Of a DNA stretch of 64,000 nucleotides, positions 1 to 9,873 are shown in pieces. Origin of the DNA: Woeseiaceae bacterium (GTDB lineage: Bacteria > Pseudomonadota > Gammaproteobacteria > Steroidobacterales > Woeseiaceae). Below the pieces are notes generated by a model. That model was not told the DNA's origin and did not search any database. It saw only the letters and a list, made by a program, of their open reading frames with translations. Positions within the stretch are counted from its first letter, which is position 1. Each line of letters opens with the position of its first letter. The stretch is taken from contig JAJFKR010000020.1 of assembly GCA_021773095.1 (NCBI GenBank), positions 248,001 to 312,000 on the forward strand. Reading direction: 5' to 3'. The position numbers and the translations under genes are program-made.

Positions 1-581
1 CGTCGGATGATCTGGCTGGTGGCCGTTCGACGTTCATGGTGGAGATGACCGAAACTGCGACGATCCTGAACAATGCGACAGAACAAAGCCTGGTGCTCAT
101 GGATGAAATAGGTCGCGGCACAAGCACCTTCGATGGCTTGTCACTGGCCTGGGCCGCGGCCCACCGTATGGGCGAGAAAACGAGGTCTTTCACGCTATTC
201 GCGACACATTATTTCGAGTTGACCGCGCTCGCACAGGAGCTATCCGGCTGCAACAACGTTCATCTGGATGCGACCGAGCACGATGGCCAGCTGGTGTTCC
301 TGCATGCAGTAAAAGCCGGACCTGCGAATCAAAGTTACGGTCTGCAGGTGGCCTCTTTAGCCGGCGTTCCAAACGACGTGATTCGCCGGGCGAAGTCTTA
401 TCTCAAGACGCTCGAGTCTCACCAGGCAGAGCACTCATTCAACCCACAGGGACAACTAAGTCTAAGCGTTGAAGAACCGGTCGATGACGATCCGGTTCGA
501 AGCGCCGTCGACGAACTCAGTCCAGACACCATGACACCGCGCGAAGCGCTCGACGCACTCTACAAGCTAAAAAACCTGTGA
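1..581 (+). CDS. mutS: DNA mismatch repair protein MutS, C-terminal part
   Basis: The gene enters from the left edge; the reading frame begins at base 3. The visible 192 residues are the end of the ABC-type ATPase domain of MutS, which binds mismatched DNA and recruits MutL. Visible landmarks are [15 protein letters not shown], the Walker B segment [16 protein letters not shown] and the ATHYFEL loop, followed by the helical C-terminus. A QLSL stretch near the end resembles a beta-clamp-binding motif, and the tail [15 protein letters not shown] matches the usual MutS ending. The N-terminal mismatch-binding, connector and lever domains lie outside the window. The TGA stop touches the family B hairpin that follows. 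It converges with the hydrolase gene at 634-1284. Confidence 0.97.
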   Translation, partial: SDDLAGGRSTFMVEMTETATILNNATEQSLVLMDEIGRGTSTFDGLSLAWAAAHRMGEKTRSFTLFATHYFELTALAQELSGCNNVHLDATEHDGQLVFLHAVKAGPANQSYGLQVASLAGVPNDVIRRAKSYLKTLESHQAEHSFNPQGQLSLSVEEPVDDDPVRSAVDELSPDTMTPREALDALYKLKNL

Positions 582-639
582 GATAAGGTGACAGTGACCT
601 TATCTCGGGGGTGGAGATAAGGTCACTGTCACCTTATCT
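581..639. repeat. Family B palindrome, probable bidirectional terminator
   Basis: A perfect 26-bp inverted repeat (581-606 and 614-639) with a 7-base G-rich loop. Each arm contains GGTGACAGTGACC or its complement. It fills the gap between the convergent mutS and hydrolase genes. Its first base is the last base of the mutS stop codon, and its right arm supplies the TAA stop (634-636) of the hydrolase. Related arms occur at 11679-11743 and 52081-52268. A terminator role is inferred from position and stem strength; there is no long T-tract here. Confidence 0.75.
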
Positions 640-1284
640 TAATCTTAGAAATTCGCCGCGCTTGATGAAGGCCGCTGCCTGGTCGGCGACGGCTGACGAG
701 ACCAGCATACCCTTGTGGCTCACCGACATGATCAGGTGATCCCTGGCGCCATCGAGGCGCGTCTCGGAAACGCCGATCGTGCCATCATTGTCTTCTTCAA
801 AGTTAGCGAAAAGACGTCCGAACCCCAGCGGCACCGTCCCGGCGATCACACCTATTTCCCGATGTTCCGCAACATGTGCCGCCCAGTCATTGGCGGTTTG
901 ATGAATGATCCCGTCCGGCAATGACCGACCGACAATTTCTTCAGCCCATTCGAGCTCATTCAGGTAAGTAGCTGCTCGGGATCCGGTTAGTGGCGAGCCC
1001 AGACAAACAACCCTTCCCGGCAGGAAATCCGGATTGTTGGCGTGCATGCGCAACGCAAGTACACCGCCAAGGCTGTGGCCAACAATATGAACACGATCGA
1101 CATTTTTCCCGCGGACAAAGGCGGCCAGAGCGGCTGCATTTTCATCGAGCGTTCCTCGAACGGACGGATAGCTGAACAGCAGCACGTGCATGCCGTACTC
1201 ACGCTCCAGTCGCCGTTTGATCAAGTACATGCCGGCACCGTGGGAGAGATAGCCGTGGACGCAGATGACGGTTTCGGTTGGCAT
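634..1284 (-). CDS. Alpha/beta-hydrolase (lipase-like), 216 aa
   Basis: A small single-domain alpha/beta hydrolase with no signal peptide, so probably cytoplasmic. The N-terminal strand VICVHGYLSH is an oxyanion-hole type HG motif. The nucleophile elbow GHSLGG puts the catalytic serine at about residue 70. A likely acid is Asp164 or Asp166 in EEDNDGT, and the histidine is about 189 in SVSHKG. The layout resembles YheT/lipase-class proteins and the PGAP1-like esterases acting on lipid or ester substrates; the substrate cannot be read from the sequence. It lies downstream of aspS on the same strand, separated by a REP. Its stop codon lies inside the family B repeat. Confidence 0.8.
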   Translation of the reverse strand: MPTETVICVHGYLSHGAGMYLIKRRLEREYGMHVLLFSYPSVRGTLDENAAALAAFVRGKNVDRVHIVGHSLGGVLALRMHANNPDFLPGRVVCLGSPLTGSRAATYLNELEWAEEIVGRSLPDGIIHQTANDWAAHVAEHREIGVIAGTVPLGFGRLFANFEEDNDGTIGVSETRLDGARDHLIMSVSHKGMLVSSAVADQAAAFIKRGEFLRLR

Positions 1285-1289
1285 TGTTG

Positions 1290-1314
1290 TCGCGCGCTGG
1301 GCGCGCTCCTACTA
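1290..1314 (-). repeat. Solo family A REP at the aspS stop codon
   Basis: On the minus strand this reads TAGTAGGAGCGCGCCCAGCG followed by CGCGA, an imperfect GC-rich palindrome. The first TAG is the aspS stop codon, and the REP starts on the next base. The same unit occurs at 27497-27521, 32519-32546, 32658-32685 and 56104-56179. Confidence 0.75.
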
Positions 1315-3084
1315 TTCGGTTCGCGGGGTGCGTAGGCGAATGCCGGTTTCCTTGAGTTGCTCTGCCGATACCTCGCCCGGTGCGTTGGTCAGCGGGCAGC
1401 TGGCCGTTTGTGTTTTCGGGAACGCAATCACGTCGCGAATGCTTTCGGCGCCGGCCATCAGCATGATGATGCGATCGAGGCCAAATGCGACGCCACCGTG
1501 CGGCGGGCAACCGTATTGCAGCGCTTCGAGAAGGAAACCAAACTTCTCCTCGGCTTCTTCCTTGCTGATTCCCAGAACGTCAAATACGGCAGCCTGGATG
1601 TCCTGGTCGTGAATACGAATAGATCCGCCACCAATTTCGGAACCATTCAGGACCATGTCGTAGGCGCGTGACAAAGCATTCCCGGGATCCGACTTCAGTG
1701 CTTCGACATTGTTCTCGGACGGTGCTGTGAACGGATGGTGCAATGCAGTCCAGCGTTTGTTTGCCGCATCCTTCTCAAACATCGGAAAATCAACAACCCA
1801 AAGCGGCGCCCAACCGTCGGCAACAAGGCCCCGGTCTTCGCCAACTTTGACGCGCAAGGCACCAAGAGCGTCATTAACCACGCGTGCCTTGTCAGCACCA
1901 AAGAAGATCAGGTCGCCGGATTTGGCCCCGGTGCGCTCGATGATGCCGGTAACTGCATCATCCGGCAGGAATTTGAGGATGGGTGATTGCAGGCCATCGC
2001 GACCTGCATCGACATCGTTAACCTTGATGTAGGCAAGGCCGCGGGCGCCGTATCGACCAACGTAGGCTGTGTAGTCATCAATAATCTTGCGACTCATCTC
2101 GGCGCCGCCCGGTACGCAAAGTGCGGCCACGCGACCTTCGGGGTCACCCGCAGGTCCTGCAAACACCTTGAACTCCACCGAGTTCATGATATCGGCAACC
2201 TCGACCAATTCGAGATCGATGCGAAGATCCGGCTTGTCCGAACCATAACGGTGCATCGCGTCCGCGTAGGTCATGCGTGGGAATATCGCGGGCAACTCAA
2301 CATCCATGGTCTCTTTGAAGAGATGGCGAATCATAGCTTCCATCTCCCCCGTAACCCTCTCTTCGTCGACAAAGCTCATCTCGACGTCCAACTGTGTGAA
2401 TTCCGGCTGGCGATCGGCACGCAAATCTTCGTCGCGGAAACAACGAACGATCTGGTAGTAGCGATCCAGTCCCGACATCATCAAGAGTTGCTTAAATATC
2501 TGCGGAGACTGCGGCAACGCAAAGAACTTGCCGGGATAGGTGCGACTCGGAACGATGTAGTCGCGAGCCCCTTCCGGGGTCGCACGCGTCAGCATCGGTG
2601 TTTCCACATCGACAAAACCATTGCCGTCGAGGTAGCTGCGCATGGCCATGGTTACTTTATGACGCAACATCAGGTTGCCGAGCATATTTTCGCGGCGCAA
2701 ATCGATATAACGGTACTTGAGGCGTATGTCTTCGTTGGCCTGCTCATCATGGTGAAACGGCGGCGTTTCGGACTTGTTAAGAATCTCAAGTTCATGCGCC
2801 AGCACTTCGACCTGGCCAGTACGCATATTTGGGTTAACAGTGCCGTCAGGACGCGGGCGCACCAGGCCCTTCACTTTGAGTACGAACTCCGAACGGATGC
2901 GCTCCGCCTGGGCGAAAATTTCGGCCCGATCGGGGTCAAAAACAACCTGTAACAGACCTTCCCGGTCGCGAAGATCGATGAATATCACGCCGCCATGGTC
3001 ACGCCGCCGGTGAACCCAGCCACAGACGTCGATTTCAGTACCTGTCAGAGATTCGTTGATCTCTCCGCAATAATGGCTACGCAT
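1312..3084 (-). CDS. aspS: Aspartyl-tRNA synthetase
   Basis: Full-length bacterial-type class II AspRS (590 aa, the usual size), which charges tRNA-Asp with aspartate in the cytoplasm. The N-terminal OB-fold anticodon-binding domain (about 1-110) begins [32 protein letters not shown] (shown here as two parts: [15 protein letters not shown] and [17 protein letters not shown]). Motif 2 is [18 protein letters not shown], and motif 3 is [13 protein letters not shown] near residue 535. The bacterial GAD insertion domain lies between motifs 2 and 3. Discriminating versus Asp/Asn-nondiscriminating specificity is not settled here. FmdB-DUF502-aspS is a common neighbourhood, but here the SUMF1-like/hydrolase gene sits between DUF502 and aspS. 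Confidence 0.98.
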   Translation of the reverse strand: MRSHYCGEINESLTGTEIDVCGWVHRRRDHGGVIFIDLRDREGLLQVVFDPDRAEIFAQAERIRSEFVLKVKGLVRPRPDGTVNPNMRTGQVEVLAHELEILNKSETPPFHHDEQANEDIRLKYRYIDLRRENMLGNLMLRHKVTMAMRSYLDGNGFVDVETPMLTRATPEGARDYIVPSRTYPGKFFALPQSPQIFKQLLMMSGLDRYYQIVRCFRDEDLRADRQPEFTQLDVEMSFVDEERVTGEMEAMIRHLFKETMDVELPAIFPRMTYADAMHRYGSDKPDLRIDLELVEVADIMNSVEFKVFAGPAGDPEGRVAALCVPGGAEMSRKIIDDYTAYVGRYGARGLAYIKVNDVDAGRDGLQSPILKFLPDDAVTGIIERTGAKSGDLIFFGADKARVVNDALGALRVKVGEDRGLVADGWAPLWVVDFPMFEKDAANKRWTALHHPFTAPSENNVEALKSDPGNALSRAYDMVLNGSEIGGGSIRIHDQDIQAAVFDVLGISKEEAEEKFGFLLEALQYGCPPHGGVAFGLDRIIMLMAGAESIRDVIAFPKTQTASCPLTNAPGEVSAEQLKETGIRLRTPRTE

Positions 3085-3155
3085 CGTAAAAAAACCTAAG
3101 GAAAACCCGTCAAAAACGAGGCGGAATGGTACGGGCAGAGGCCCTCTGAAGCAAG

Positions 3156-5462
3156 CTAATCCACCGGGCCCAGATACTTGTCCAGCCAGTCCAGAGTCTC
3201 GCCCGTGACAACGGTGGTATCCACGAAGTGCCCCGTTGGCTCGACAACGTGTTTCTTGTCCTGATCCGCAGTACCCAGTCTTGCAAAAAACGGCTTTGAC
3301 GATGTCTCGAACCTGAAGTCAGTGTCGTACAGACCACTGAAATGCAGCACCGGAGTATCGACTCTCGGTAGAAAATTGATGACATTAATATCCGCGTGAT
3401 CGCGAGTGTTAATGCCCGCCTGATTCAGCACTGCGACCTTGAATCGATCCTCAACGGCAAGCACGATTGCGCCAACCCGTCCACCCCAGCTGAAGCCTGC
3501 GTAGCCCAGATTGTCGGACTCTATGTCGGCTCTTGTTTCCAGGTAGTCTATTACCCGGCGAAATTCGCGGACTTGTTCGATTGCCAGATTCCTACCGGCG
3601 TGCGTCCTCCAACTCGGCCGGGCCGCAAAACGCCGTTCATACATTCCCTTTAGTACCGGTATAGCAACCGCACGACCATTTCTCAGCACAAAACTCAGCT
3701 GGAACGCGGTGTCGTCTACCGAGTCAAGGATCTGCGTAGCAGCACCCGGCCAGTACAGCAACGCCTGATGCCGCGATGACTCACGCTTCGGCAAATACAG
3801 GTAGATGGGTATACGCTCTTCGCCGTTGGCGCTATCAATGCTGATACGCTGACGGGTCCAGTGGCGCGACTCTATCGTCATCTCAATTTCCGCGTTGAGC
3901 GCTGTGTGGTCGTACTCAAAATCGCTTAATTTTGCCGTGAAAACTTCATCGGAAACAGGTTCTGGAATTGGCGCGGGACCCACATCGACCACCGCCGCCC
4001 TCGTCGCATCAACCACACTGGATTCATCGTTAGTTGTAGCAAGACGCAATCCGTTCATCGGCGCACGATCCAACGCCGGCATCCGAAATGGCGCAGCTAC
4101 ACCTTGCTCCACCATATAGGGCGCATCATCCCAGGCTCCACCAACGATCACCTTTTGCCCGTCCTCGGTCGAGTTGAAACACCACTCCCGAACGTTGCCG
4201 AGCATGTCGTAGGTTCCAGTCCAGCCAATGCCCAGGTTGTCGCCGACGGGTCTGATGCCGTCGCGATCTACATTGCTGGCCGGCAATTCAAACGCGAGTA
4301 GCGCGACAGCGAAGGCGCGACGCCAATGATGAATAGTCGGCAGCTCACGACCGACAAAACGGGCGTACGCGGCCGCCTCGTACCAACTGACTCCCGCCAC
4401 CGGGAAATCGTCTTCACCGCTGCGATAAGTACCTGCCACCCAGGTACTCGGACCCGTACGGCCCGAGCTGTCAATGAACACGGCCATGGCATCATCGAAT
4501 GACAAAACGCCCTCGTCACCGACGAACTCGTGTTCCCACAGATCTCGCCGGCTGTAACCTCCCGCATCAACGAACTTCTGAAACTCCCTGTTTGTTACCT
4601 CATGGCGCCCGAGCAGAAAGCTACGAAATGTTACCGAATGGTCGTCGATTGACGCCGTCCCTTGCGGAACACGTACCATATCACCCGGTATCGAGGATTC
4701 GGTTTCCAGCTGAAACAACTCCGGGTTGACGGTAACAAAGTCCGCCGACGGCACTTTCTGCACACTCAAATTCGCCAGTGTCGCCATACCACCGCCAATA
4801 ACTCGCAGCAGTGGCAAATATCCCGGTGCTTCCAGTCGCAATACGGACGGCCCAAAGGGAACGCGGATATCGTAGAGTGGCGTAACGCCAAGCTCCTGCC
4901 ACTCGGCATCCGGGTTGTTGTATGCACGGCGATATACGGTGGCTCCCTGCGGGTCCGACGGAATCGATGTTGTCCAGGAAAACGTATCCCAGATATCCGC
5001 CATTTCAGCGTCATTCGGAATCGCTGATTCGACCTGCATGGCCAGTGAAAAGGCTGCCTCAGAATCGCCGTTTTCCAGGAGTTCTTCGATCGCCGGCATT
5101 GCCTTACTTCTTGCCCAGCGAGCGTCTTGGCCTGAATACCAGTAAGCACCGATCACCAGTCCAATTACCACAACAGCAACGGCTAGGACAATTGGGCCGC
5201 CAAGGCTACTGGCCGGGATACCATTGGGGCTGGCTGTTACCTCAACGCCATCCGTAGTGAGGTCATACGCCCACCCCAGAATCAGCGATGGAACAAATCC
5301 AATGAGCAGGACAAAGAATACGAGTTTGGAGGACCACGTTGGCAGGTCGAGGATCGGCGAGAGCAAGTCCGCTACTTGCAACAAGACCCACGATGCGACG
5401 ACATAGGCTGCAGCAACGCGCAGCACTTTTCTCCGCTTCAATTCATTTAGGAATGTCCCCAA
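3156..5462 (-). CDS. Membrane-anchored SUMF1-like/alpha-beta hydrolase fusion, 768 aa
   Basis: A multidomain protein of unknown function. The N-terminus ([20 protein letters not shown]) and first two membrane segments (about 14-36 and 46-66) match the membrane head found on many TolB-like and cyclase-like regulators. A third segment lies at about 89-108. Residues 165-225 look like a PEGA-type beta-sandwich ([18 protein letters not shown]). Residues 260-476 are a formylglycine-generating-enzyme-like (SUMF1) fold ([40 protein letters not shown]). Residues 520-768 are a dienelactone-hydrolase/acetyl-xylan-esterase-like domain with Ser658 (GFSWGG), Asp713 and His745 as a plausible triad. The SUMF1 part lacks the C-terminal cysteines needed for sulfatase activation, so it is probably non-catalytic. 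The start is TTG. Hydrolase activity is likely; substrate unknown. Confidence 0.75.
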   Translation of the reverse strand: MGTFLNELKRRKVLRVAAAYVVASWVLLQVADLLSPILDLPTWSSKLVFFVLLIGFVPSLILGWAYDLTTDGVEVTASPNGIPASSLGGPIVLAVAVVVIGLVIGAYWYSGQDARWARSKAMPAIEELLENGDSEAAFSLAMQVESAIPNDAEMADIWDTFSWTTSIPSDPQGATVYRRAYNNPDAEWQELGVTPLYDIRVPFGPSVLRLEAPGYLPLLRVIGGGMATLANLSVQKVPSADFVTVNPELFQLETESSIPGDMVRVPQGTASIDDHSVTFRSFLLGRHEVTNREFQKFVDAGGYSRRDLWEHEFVGDEGVLSFDDAMAVFIDSSGRTGPSTWVAGTYRSGEDDFPVAGVSWYEAAAYARFVGRELPTIHHWRRAFAVALLAFELPASNVDRDGIRPVGDNLGIGWTGTYDMLGNVREWCFNSTEDGQKVIVGGAWDDAPYMVEQGVAAPFRMPALDRAPMNGLRLATTNDESSVVDATRAAVVDVGPAPIPEPVSDEVFTAKLSDFEYDHTALNAEIEMTIESRHWTRQRISIDSANGEERIPIYLYLPKRESSRHQALLYWPGAATQILDSVDDTAFQLSFVLRNGRAVAIPVLKGMYERRFAARPSWRTHAGRNLAIEQVREFRRVIDYLETRADIESDNLGYAGFSWGGRVGAIVLAVEDRFKVAVLNQAGINTRDHADINVINFLPRVDTPVLHFSGLYDTDFRFETSSKPFFARLGTADQDKKHVVEPTGHFVDTTVVTGETLDWLDKYLGPVD

Positions 5463-5507
5463 TTGCCTGCTCTTGTTATTCGCTTCGGCCGGCGTAAAGA
5501 TACCATG

Positions 5508-6182
5508 CTATACGCTGTCGTCCGGCAGGTCGAACGGCAATTCTGCCGTCTGATCCTTTCTCCAGGTCGGTACCACCACACCAAGCGATATGATCATCTT
5601 GAGTGCTTCGTCGACTTCCATGTCCAGCACGATGACATCTTCCCTGGGCACAACGATGACGACGCCCGATGTGGGATTCGGAGTCGTGGGCACGAAACAA
5701 CAAACAACCTCGCCACCGGTTCGTTCCTGTACCTCGCCCAGCGCGGTGGAGGTTTGAAACGCCAGGCTGTAAAGACCCTTGCGCGGATATTGAAGCAACA
5801 GCACTTTCTTGAAAGACTGGCTGGAATCTGAAAATACGATTTCTGCGAAATTCTTGGCCGCCGAGTATATCGCCCTGACCACCGGTATCCGGTCAAGCAA
5901 CGATTCCCAACCACCGACGAATGCACGACCGACGAAGTTCGCAACGAAAACGCCCGTTAATAAAACGACAATAAAGATCAGGATTACACCAAACCCCGGG
6001 ATCTCTACCGGATCGACTGTCCCAAACCAATTCTGCAGCAGTATGCTCGGCTGATAGTCATCCGCAATCAGCCCGATCGATTTGTCCATCTGCTCGACGG
6101 CAAAGCCGATCAGTAACAAAGTTGCGCCAAGCGGTATCCAAACCAATAGCCCCGCAACCAAATATCGACGAAGCCGTTTCAC
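5508..6182 (-). CDS. DUF502 family inner-membrane protein
   Basis: The open frame extends further upstream, but residues before VKRLRRYLVAGLLVWIPLG are arginine-rich and antisense-like. The GTG at 6182, preceded by GAGG at a good distance and 10 bp after the fmdB stop, is the likely start, giving 224 aa. There are two hydrophobic segments near the N-terminus (about 5-28 and 55-80), then a soluble domain with the family signatures IPVVRAIYSAAKNF and FVPTTPNPTSG. DUF502 proteins are widespread inner-membrane proteins of unknown biochemical role. It is probably co-transcribed with fmdB upstream and the fusion gene downstream. Confidence 0.85.
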   Translation of the reverse strand: MKRLRRYLVAGLLVWIPLGATLLLIGFAVEQMDKSIGLIADDYQPSILLQNWFGTVDPVEIPGFGVILIFIVVLLTGVFVANFVGRAFVGGWESLLDRIPVVRAIYSAAKNFAEIVFSDSSQSFKKVLLLQYPRKGLYSLAFQTSTALGEVQERTGGEVVCCFVPTTPNPTSGVVIVVPREDVIVLDMEVDEALKMIISLGVVVPTWRKDQTAELPFDLPDDSV

Positions 6183-6192
6183 GCCGTGAGCC

Positions 6193-6501
6193 TCATGCCG
6201 ATTTGACCTTAGCGTCAGGCTTGGGTGTCTTTGCATCCGTCTTCTTCGCGGTCTTATCCGAATCTTTCTTTTTGGTATCGGACTTCTTGTCAGCATCACC
6301 CGCAATGTTGCGTTTGTCGCCGGTCTTGAAGTCAGTCTCGTACCAACCCTTACCCTTGAGACGAAATTTAGGTGCGGACAATTGTTTCTGCAGCGTTGCA
6401 TCGCCGCACGACGGGCAGTCGACCAACTTCGGGTCACTCATTTTCTGGAGCGCATCGAACGCGTGTTCGCAGCTCTTACAGGCGTATCCGTAGATCGGCA
6501 T
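6193..6501 (-). CDS. FmdB-type zinc ribbon protein
   Basis: A 102-residue protein. The N-terminal half is a single zinc ribbon: MPIYGYACKSCEHAFD and a second CPSC pair about 20 residues later form a four-cysteine site. The C-terminal half is a low-complexity Lys/Asp/Thr tail, probably disordered. The family was first noted near formamidase genes and is often called a putative regulatory protein, but its function is not established. An upstream GGAG and a TATAAT at 6544-6549 suggest that transcription of fmdB-DUF502-fusion-aspS starts here. Confidence 0.85.
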   Translation of the reverse strand: MPIYGYACKSCEHAFDALQKMSDPKLVDCPSCGDATLQKQLSAPKFRLKGKGWYETDFKTGDKRNIAGDADKKSDTKKKDSDKTAKKTDAKTPKPDAKVKSA

Positions 6502-6543
6502 TTACAAAAACTCCGTATTCATATCGATTACCGAAGGTCGGCG

Positions 6544-6549
6544 ATTATA
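6544..6549 (-). promoter_or_regulatory. Candidate -10 element upstream of fmdB
   Basis: Minus-strand TATAAT 43 bp before the fmdB start, in the gap between the clpB stop and fmdB. No convincing -35 box lies 16-18 bp upstream, so the call rests on the -10 and the position. Confidence 0.4.
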
Positions 6550-6573
6550 GCCCAGATGTGAAGATCACCTGCA

Positions 6574-9159
6574 TTATGCTCCGCAAAGAAACATCAGGCG
6601 ATCGTCTGCAACGCCGACTTCGATCGTATCACCGGGCTGGAAGTTGCCTTGCAGAATCTCCTGCGCCAGTGGATTTTCGACTTGTTGCTGAATGGCGCGC
6701 TTCAGCGGCCGCGCACCGTACACGGGGTCGAATCCGGCGTCGGCAAGCTTGTCGCACGCCTCGTCGGATAAATGAATGTTGATATCCCGCTCAGCCAGGC
6801 GCTCGTGCAGGTAGCCCAGCTGAATATCCACGATCTTGCGAATGTGGTCGCGACCCAGTGGATGGAACACAACCAAGTCATCGATGCGGTTCACAAACTC
6901 GGGCCGGAAGTGACCACCAACGATTTCCATAATCGCATTTTTCATCGCATCGTAATTATCTTCGCCCGTCATTTCCTGAATCAGTTGAGAGCCAAGATTT
7001 GATGTCATGACAATCACGGTATTACGAAAATCAACCGTGCGACCGTGACCGTCGGTCAATCGACCGTCATCCAGCACCTGTAACAACACGTTGAAAACGT
7101 CCGGATGGGCTTTCTCTATCTCGTCGAGCAGAATCACTGAATACGGACGGCGACGAATCGCCTCTGTCAGGTAGCCACCCTCTTCATAACCGACATATCC
7201 CGGCGGCGCGCCGATGAGCCGTGCGACAGAGTGCTTCTCCATGAACTCCGACATATCAAGACGCACCATCGCCTCGTCTGTATCGAAAAGGAAATCCGCC
7301 AGTGCCTTCGTCAGCTCAGTCTTGCCGACGCCAGTTGGCCCGAGAAAAAGAAACGAGCCAATTGGGCGTTGCGGGTCCGACAGTCCGGCGCGCGAGCGCC
7401 GAATAGCATTTGACACAACCGTGACAGCCTCATCCTGTCCGACAACGCGCTGTTGCACCACGGCTTCCATCTGCAGGAGTTTTTCCTTCTCGCCCTCGAG
7501 CATCTTGCTGACAGGAATTCCGGTCCACTTCGATACGATCTCGGCAACCTCCTCCTCTGTAACGTTATTTCGAAGCAACGTGTTCTCTTTGTGCTCGACC
7601 TGCATCGCGCTCTCAAGCTGCTTTTCCAGCTCGGGAATCTTGCCGTACTGTAGCTCTGACATGCGCGCAAGGTCGTTGGCCCGGTGTGCCGTCTCCAGTT
7701 CGAGACGCGCGCGTTCGAGCTCTTCTTTTATATGCGTCGCCCCTTGCATTGCGGCCTTTTCAGCTTTCCAGACCTCATCGAGGTCAGCGAAGTCACGCTC
7801 GAGCCCCTCAAGCTGTGATTCGATATCAAGCAGTCGTTTTGCCGACGCTTCATCCGCTTCTTTCTTCAGCGCCTCACGTTCGATCTTCAACTGGATAATG
7901 CGTCGTTCCAGTTTGTCCATCTCTTCGGGCTTTGAGTCAATCTCGATACGAATCCGCGAGGCAGACTCATCGATCAAATCAATCGCCTTATCCGGTAGCT
8001 GCCGGTCAGTGATGTATCGGTGTGACAGGGTGGCCGCAGCGACAATCGCCGGATCAGTAATTTCAACGCCGTGGTGAACTTCGTATCTTTCTTTCAGACC
8101 GCGCAATATTGCGATCGTGTCTTCCACCGTCGGCTCTTCGATCAAGACCTTTTGGAATCGTCGCTCAAGCGCTGCGTCTTTTTCGACGTACTGGCGGTAT
8201 TCATCAAGCGTGGTAGCGCCGACGCAATGAAGCTCTCCCCGAGCGAGTGCGGGCTTGAGCATGTTGCCCGCATCCATTGAGCCCTCGGCTTTACCCGCGC
8301 CGACCATGGTGTGCATCTCGTCTATGAAGAGAATGATCTGGCCTTCCTGCTTCGCGAGGTCGTTTAATACGGCTTTGAGTCTCTCCTCGAACTCACCACG
8401 AAACTTCGCACCGGCGATCAATGCGCCCATGTCGAGCGCCAGTATCCTCTTGCCGCGCAGGCCTTCCGGGACTTCATTATTGACGATTCGCTGCGCAAGC
8501 CCTTCCAGGATCGCGGTCTTGCCGACACCGGGTTCGCCGATAAGGACCGGATTGTTTTTGGTTCGCCGTTGCAGAATCTGAATGGTGCGACGGATTTCAT
8601 CATCCCGACCAACGATAGGGTCCAGCTTCCCCTGTTCGGCCTGCTCGGTCAGGTCGATCGTGTATTTGTCCAGCGCCTGTCGTGTGTCTTCGGCATTCGG
8701 GTCATTCACTGACTGCCCGCCACGCAGGTCGTCTATCGATTTCTCGATAGCTCCCCTGACAGCACCCGCCTGTTCCAGCACGGCCTTGAGCGGCGACTTT
8801 CCGTCAACGGCCGCAAGCACGAATAACTCACTGGAGATGTACTGATCTTCCCGCTCCTGCGCGAGTTTATCGGTGATATTGAAAAGCTTCGACAGTTCAG
8901 TGCCCATGTGCACCTCGCCAGCCGCGCCCTCGACTTTCGCGAGGCGATCAAGCGCGTCACCCAGCTGCGAACGCAGCAGATTCACATTCACACCGGACTT
9001 TGTCAGCAAGCCGCGTACGCTGCCGCCCTGCTGATCGAGTAGCGCGACCATGACATGGACGGGTTCTATGAATTGATGGTCCTGCCCAACGGCCAGTGAC
9101 TGGGCATCAGCCAGCGCCAGCTGGAACTTGCTTGTCAGTTTGTCCAATCGCATTTGCAT
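6574..9159 (-). CDS. clpB: ClpB disaggregase
   Basis: AAA+ disaggregase (about 861 aa) that works with DnaK to rescue aggregated proteins in the cytoplasm. Domains in order: Clp-N repeats (1-145); AAA module 1 with Walker A GEPGVGKT near 206 and [10 protein letters not shown]; a long coiled-coil middle domain (about 410-520, rich in E/K/R); AAA module 2 with Walker A GPTGVGKT near 605 and Walker [15 protein letters not shown]; and a C-terminal D2-small domain. Starts are possible at GTG 9162, ATG 9159 and ATG 9153; the family N-terminus [14 protein letters not shown] favours 9153 or 9159. It lies downstream of rluD-pgeF as in E. coli, with its own heat-shock-type promoter. Confidence 0.98.
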   Translation of the reverse strand: MQMRLDKLTSKFQLALADAQSLAVGQDHQFIEPVHVMVALLDQQGGSVRGLLTKSGVNVNLLRSQLGDALDRLAKVEGAAGEVHMGTELSKLFNITDKLAQEREDQYISSELFVLAAVDGKSPLKAVLEQAGAVRGAIEKSIDDLRGGQSVNDPNAEDTRQALDKYTIDLTEQAEQGKLDPIVGRDDEIRRTIQILQRRTKNNPVLIGEPGVGKTAILEGLAQRIVNNEVPEGLRGKRILALDMGALIAGAKFRGEFEERLKAVLNDLAKQEGQIILFIDEMHTMVGAGKAEGSMDAGNMLKPALARGELHCVGATTLDEYRQYVEKDAALERRFQKVLIEEPTVEDTIAILRGLKERYEVHHGVEITDPAIVAAATLSHRYITDRQLPDKAIDLIDESASRIRIEIDSKPEEMDKLERRIIQLKIEREALKKEADEASAKRLLDIESQLEGLERDFADLDEVWKAEKAAMQGATHIKEELERARLELETAHRANDLARMSELQYGKIPELEKQLESAMQVEHKENTLLRNNVTEEEVAEIVSKWTGIPVSKMLEGEKEKLLQMEAVVQQRVVGQDEAVTVVSNAIRRSRAGLSDPQRPIGSFLFLGPTGVGKTELTKALADFLFDTDEAMVRLDMSEFMEKHSVARLIGAPPGYVGYEEGGYLTEAIRRRPYSVILLDEIEKAHPDVFNVLLQVLDDGRLTDGHGRTVDFRNTVIVMTSNLGSQLIQEMTGEDNYDAMKNAIMEIVGGHFRPEFVNRIDDLVVFHPLGRDHIRKIVDIQLGYLHERLAERDINIHLSDEACDKLADAGFDPVYGARPLKRAIQQQVENPLAQEILQGNFQPGDTIEVGVADDRLMFLCGA

Positions 9160-9198
9160 CACCCGGGCCGAAAATCGGCGAATCCTTGAACTGCACCA

Positions 9199-9229
9199 TA
9201 AATTGCGGCTGCAGGGCCTTTTTCAAGGG
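9199..9229 (-). promoter_or_regulatory. Sigma-32-type heat-shock promoter of clpB
   Basis: The minus strand carries CCCTTGAAA (9229-9221), a 12-13 base spacer, then CCGCAATTTA (9208-9199), close to the sigma-32 consensus CTTGAA-N13/14-CCCCATnT. The -35 overlaps the last codons of pgeF. Predicted transcription would start near 9191, about 35 bases before clpB. This fits the known heat-shock control of clpB. Confidence 0.6.
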
Positions 9230-9873
9230 CTCTGCAGGCTGACAAAAGAGACCAGGCGGCCGCAGTCCGGATTCCGGCGGTAGGAGAAAAAACGTTCCGC
9301 ATCAAGATAGGTACAAAAATCACCGCCGAAGATATTGACAACGCCGGCCGCGTTCAGCCGCTGCCTTGCAAGACCGTATAAATCCGCCTGCCAGCGACCT
9401 CGAGCATTGGCGACAAAACAGGAGACGGCGCCACCATCCGTTGCAAGAAACGCTTCCCTGACCTCGTCGCCAACTTCGAAGCAAGGCTGGGATATCGCCG
9501 GACCCAGCCAAACCAGAATCTCATTGGGATCGACGGCCAGCTTCGCGAGCGTATTCTCGATAACACCCGCGGCCAGACCCCGCCATCCCGCGTGCGCCGC
9601 GGCGAAAACACGACCGTCGGTGGAACACATGAGAACCGGAAGGCAATCCGCCGTTCGCACAACACAGACGGGCCCCGACGGCCCGCTTACGGATCCGTCC
9701 GCTGCTGGCGGTGAATCGTAGTGACCTGCACTGATGATGTTCGTACCGTGAACCTGATTGAGCCAGCAGTAATTACCGGTGACGGGTAACGTCGCCAGAT
9801 CGTTCGTCCGCAGCGTCGTGCCCGCGACGATATTTTCGGGTGCAGGCCAGTCCGCCGCGAGCCAGTCACTCAC
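9223..9873 (-). CDS. pgeF: Peptidoglycan editing factor PgeF (YfiH/LACC1 family)
   Basis: A 216-residue member of the YfiH/laccase-domain family. E. coli YfiH is a cytosolic amidase that removes mis-incorporated L-serine from UDP-MurNAc-dipeptide; older annotations call the family polyphenol oxidase. The conserved metal-site residues appear in VVRTADCLPVLM (Cys) and AAHAGWRGLAAGV (His), with a third histidine in NQVHGTNI near residue 43. The start overlaps the rluD stop by 8 bp, so rluD and pgeF are translationally linked. Confidence 0.9.
   Translation of the reverse strand: MSDWLAADWPAPENIVAGTTLRTNDLATLPVTGNYCWLNQVHGTNIISAGHYDSPPAADGSVSGPSGPVCVVRTADCLPVLMCSTDGRVFAAAHAGWRGLAAGVIENTLAKLAVDPNEILVWLGPAISQPCFEVGDEVREAFLATDGGAVSCFVANARGRWQADLYGLARQRLNAAGVVNIFGGDFCTYLDAERFFSYRRNPDCGRLVSFVSLQSP

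Noticed and set aside
1987-2952. Long open frame (321 codons, plus strand) opposite aspS
   Set aside because: It mirrors the codon pattern of aspS on the other strand, has no recognisable domain and no ribosome-binding site; aspS is unambiguous.
3156-5462. True formylglycine-generating enzyme (sulfatase activator)
   Set aside because: The C-terminal cysteines of the active site are absent in the corresponding VIVGGAWDD to GLRLATT stretch, and no sulfatase gene is nearby.
7214-8077. 287-codon open frame opposite clpB
   Set aside because: Serine- and arginine-rich antisense of the ClpB coiled-coil region; composition is typical of an antisense shadow.
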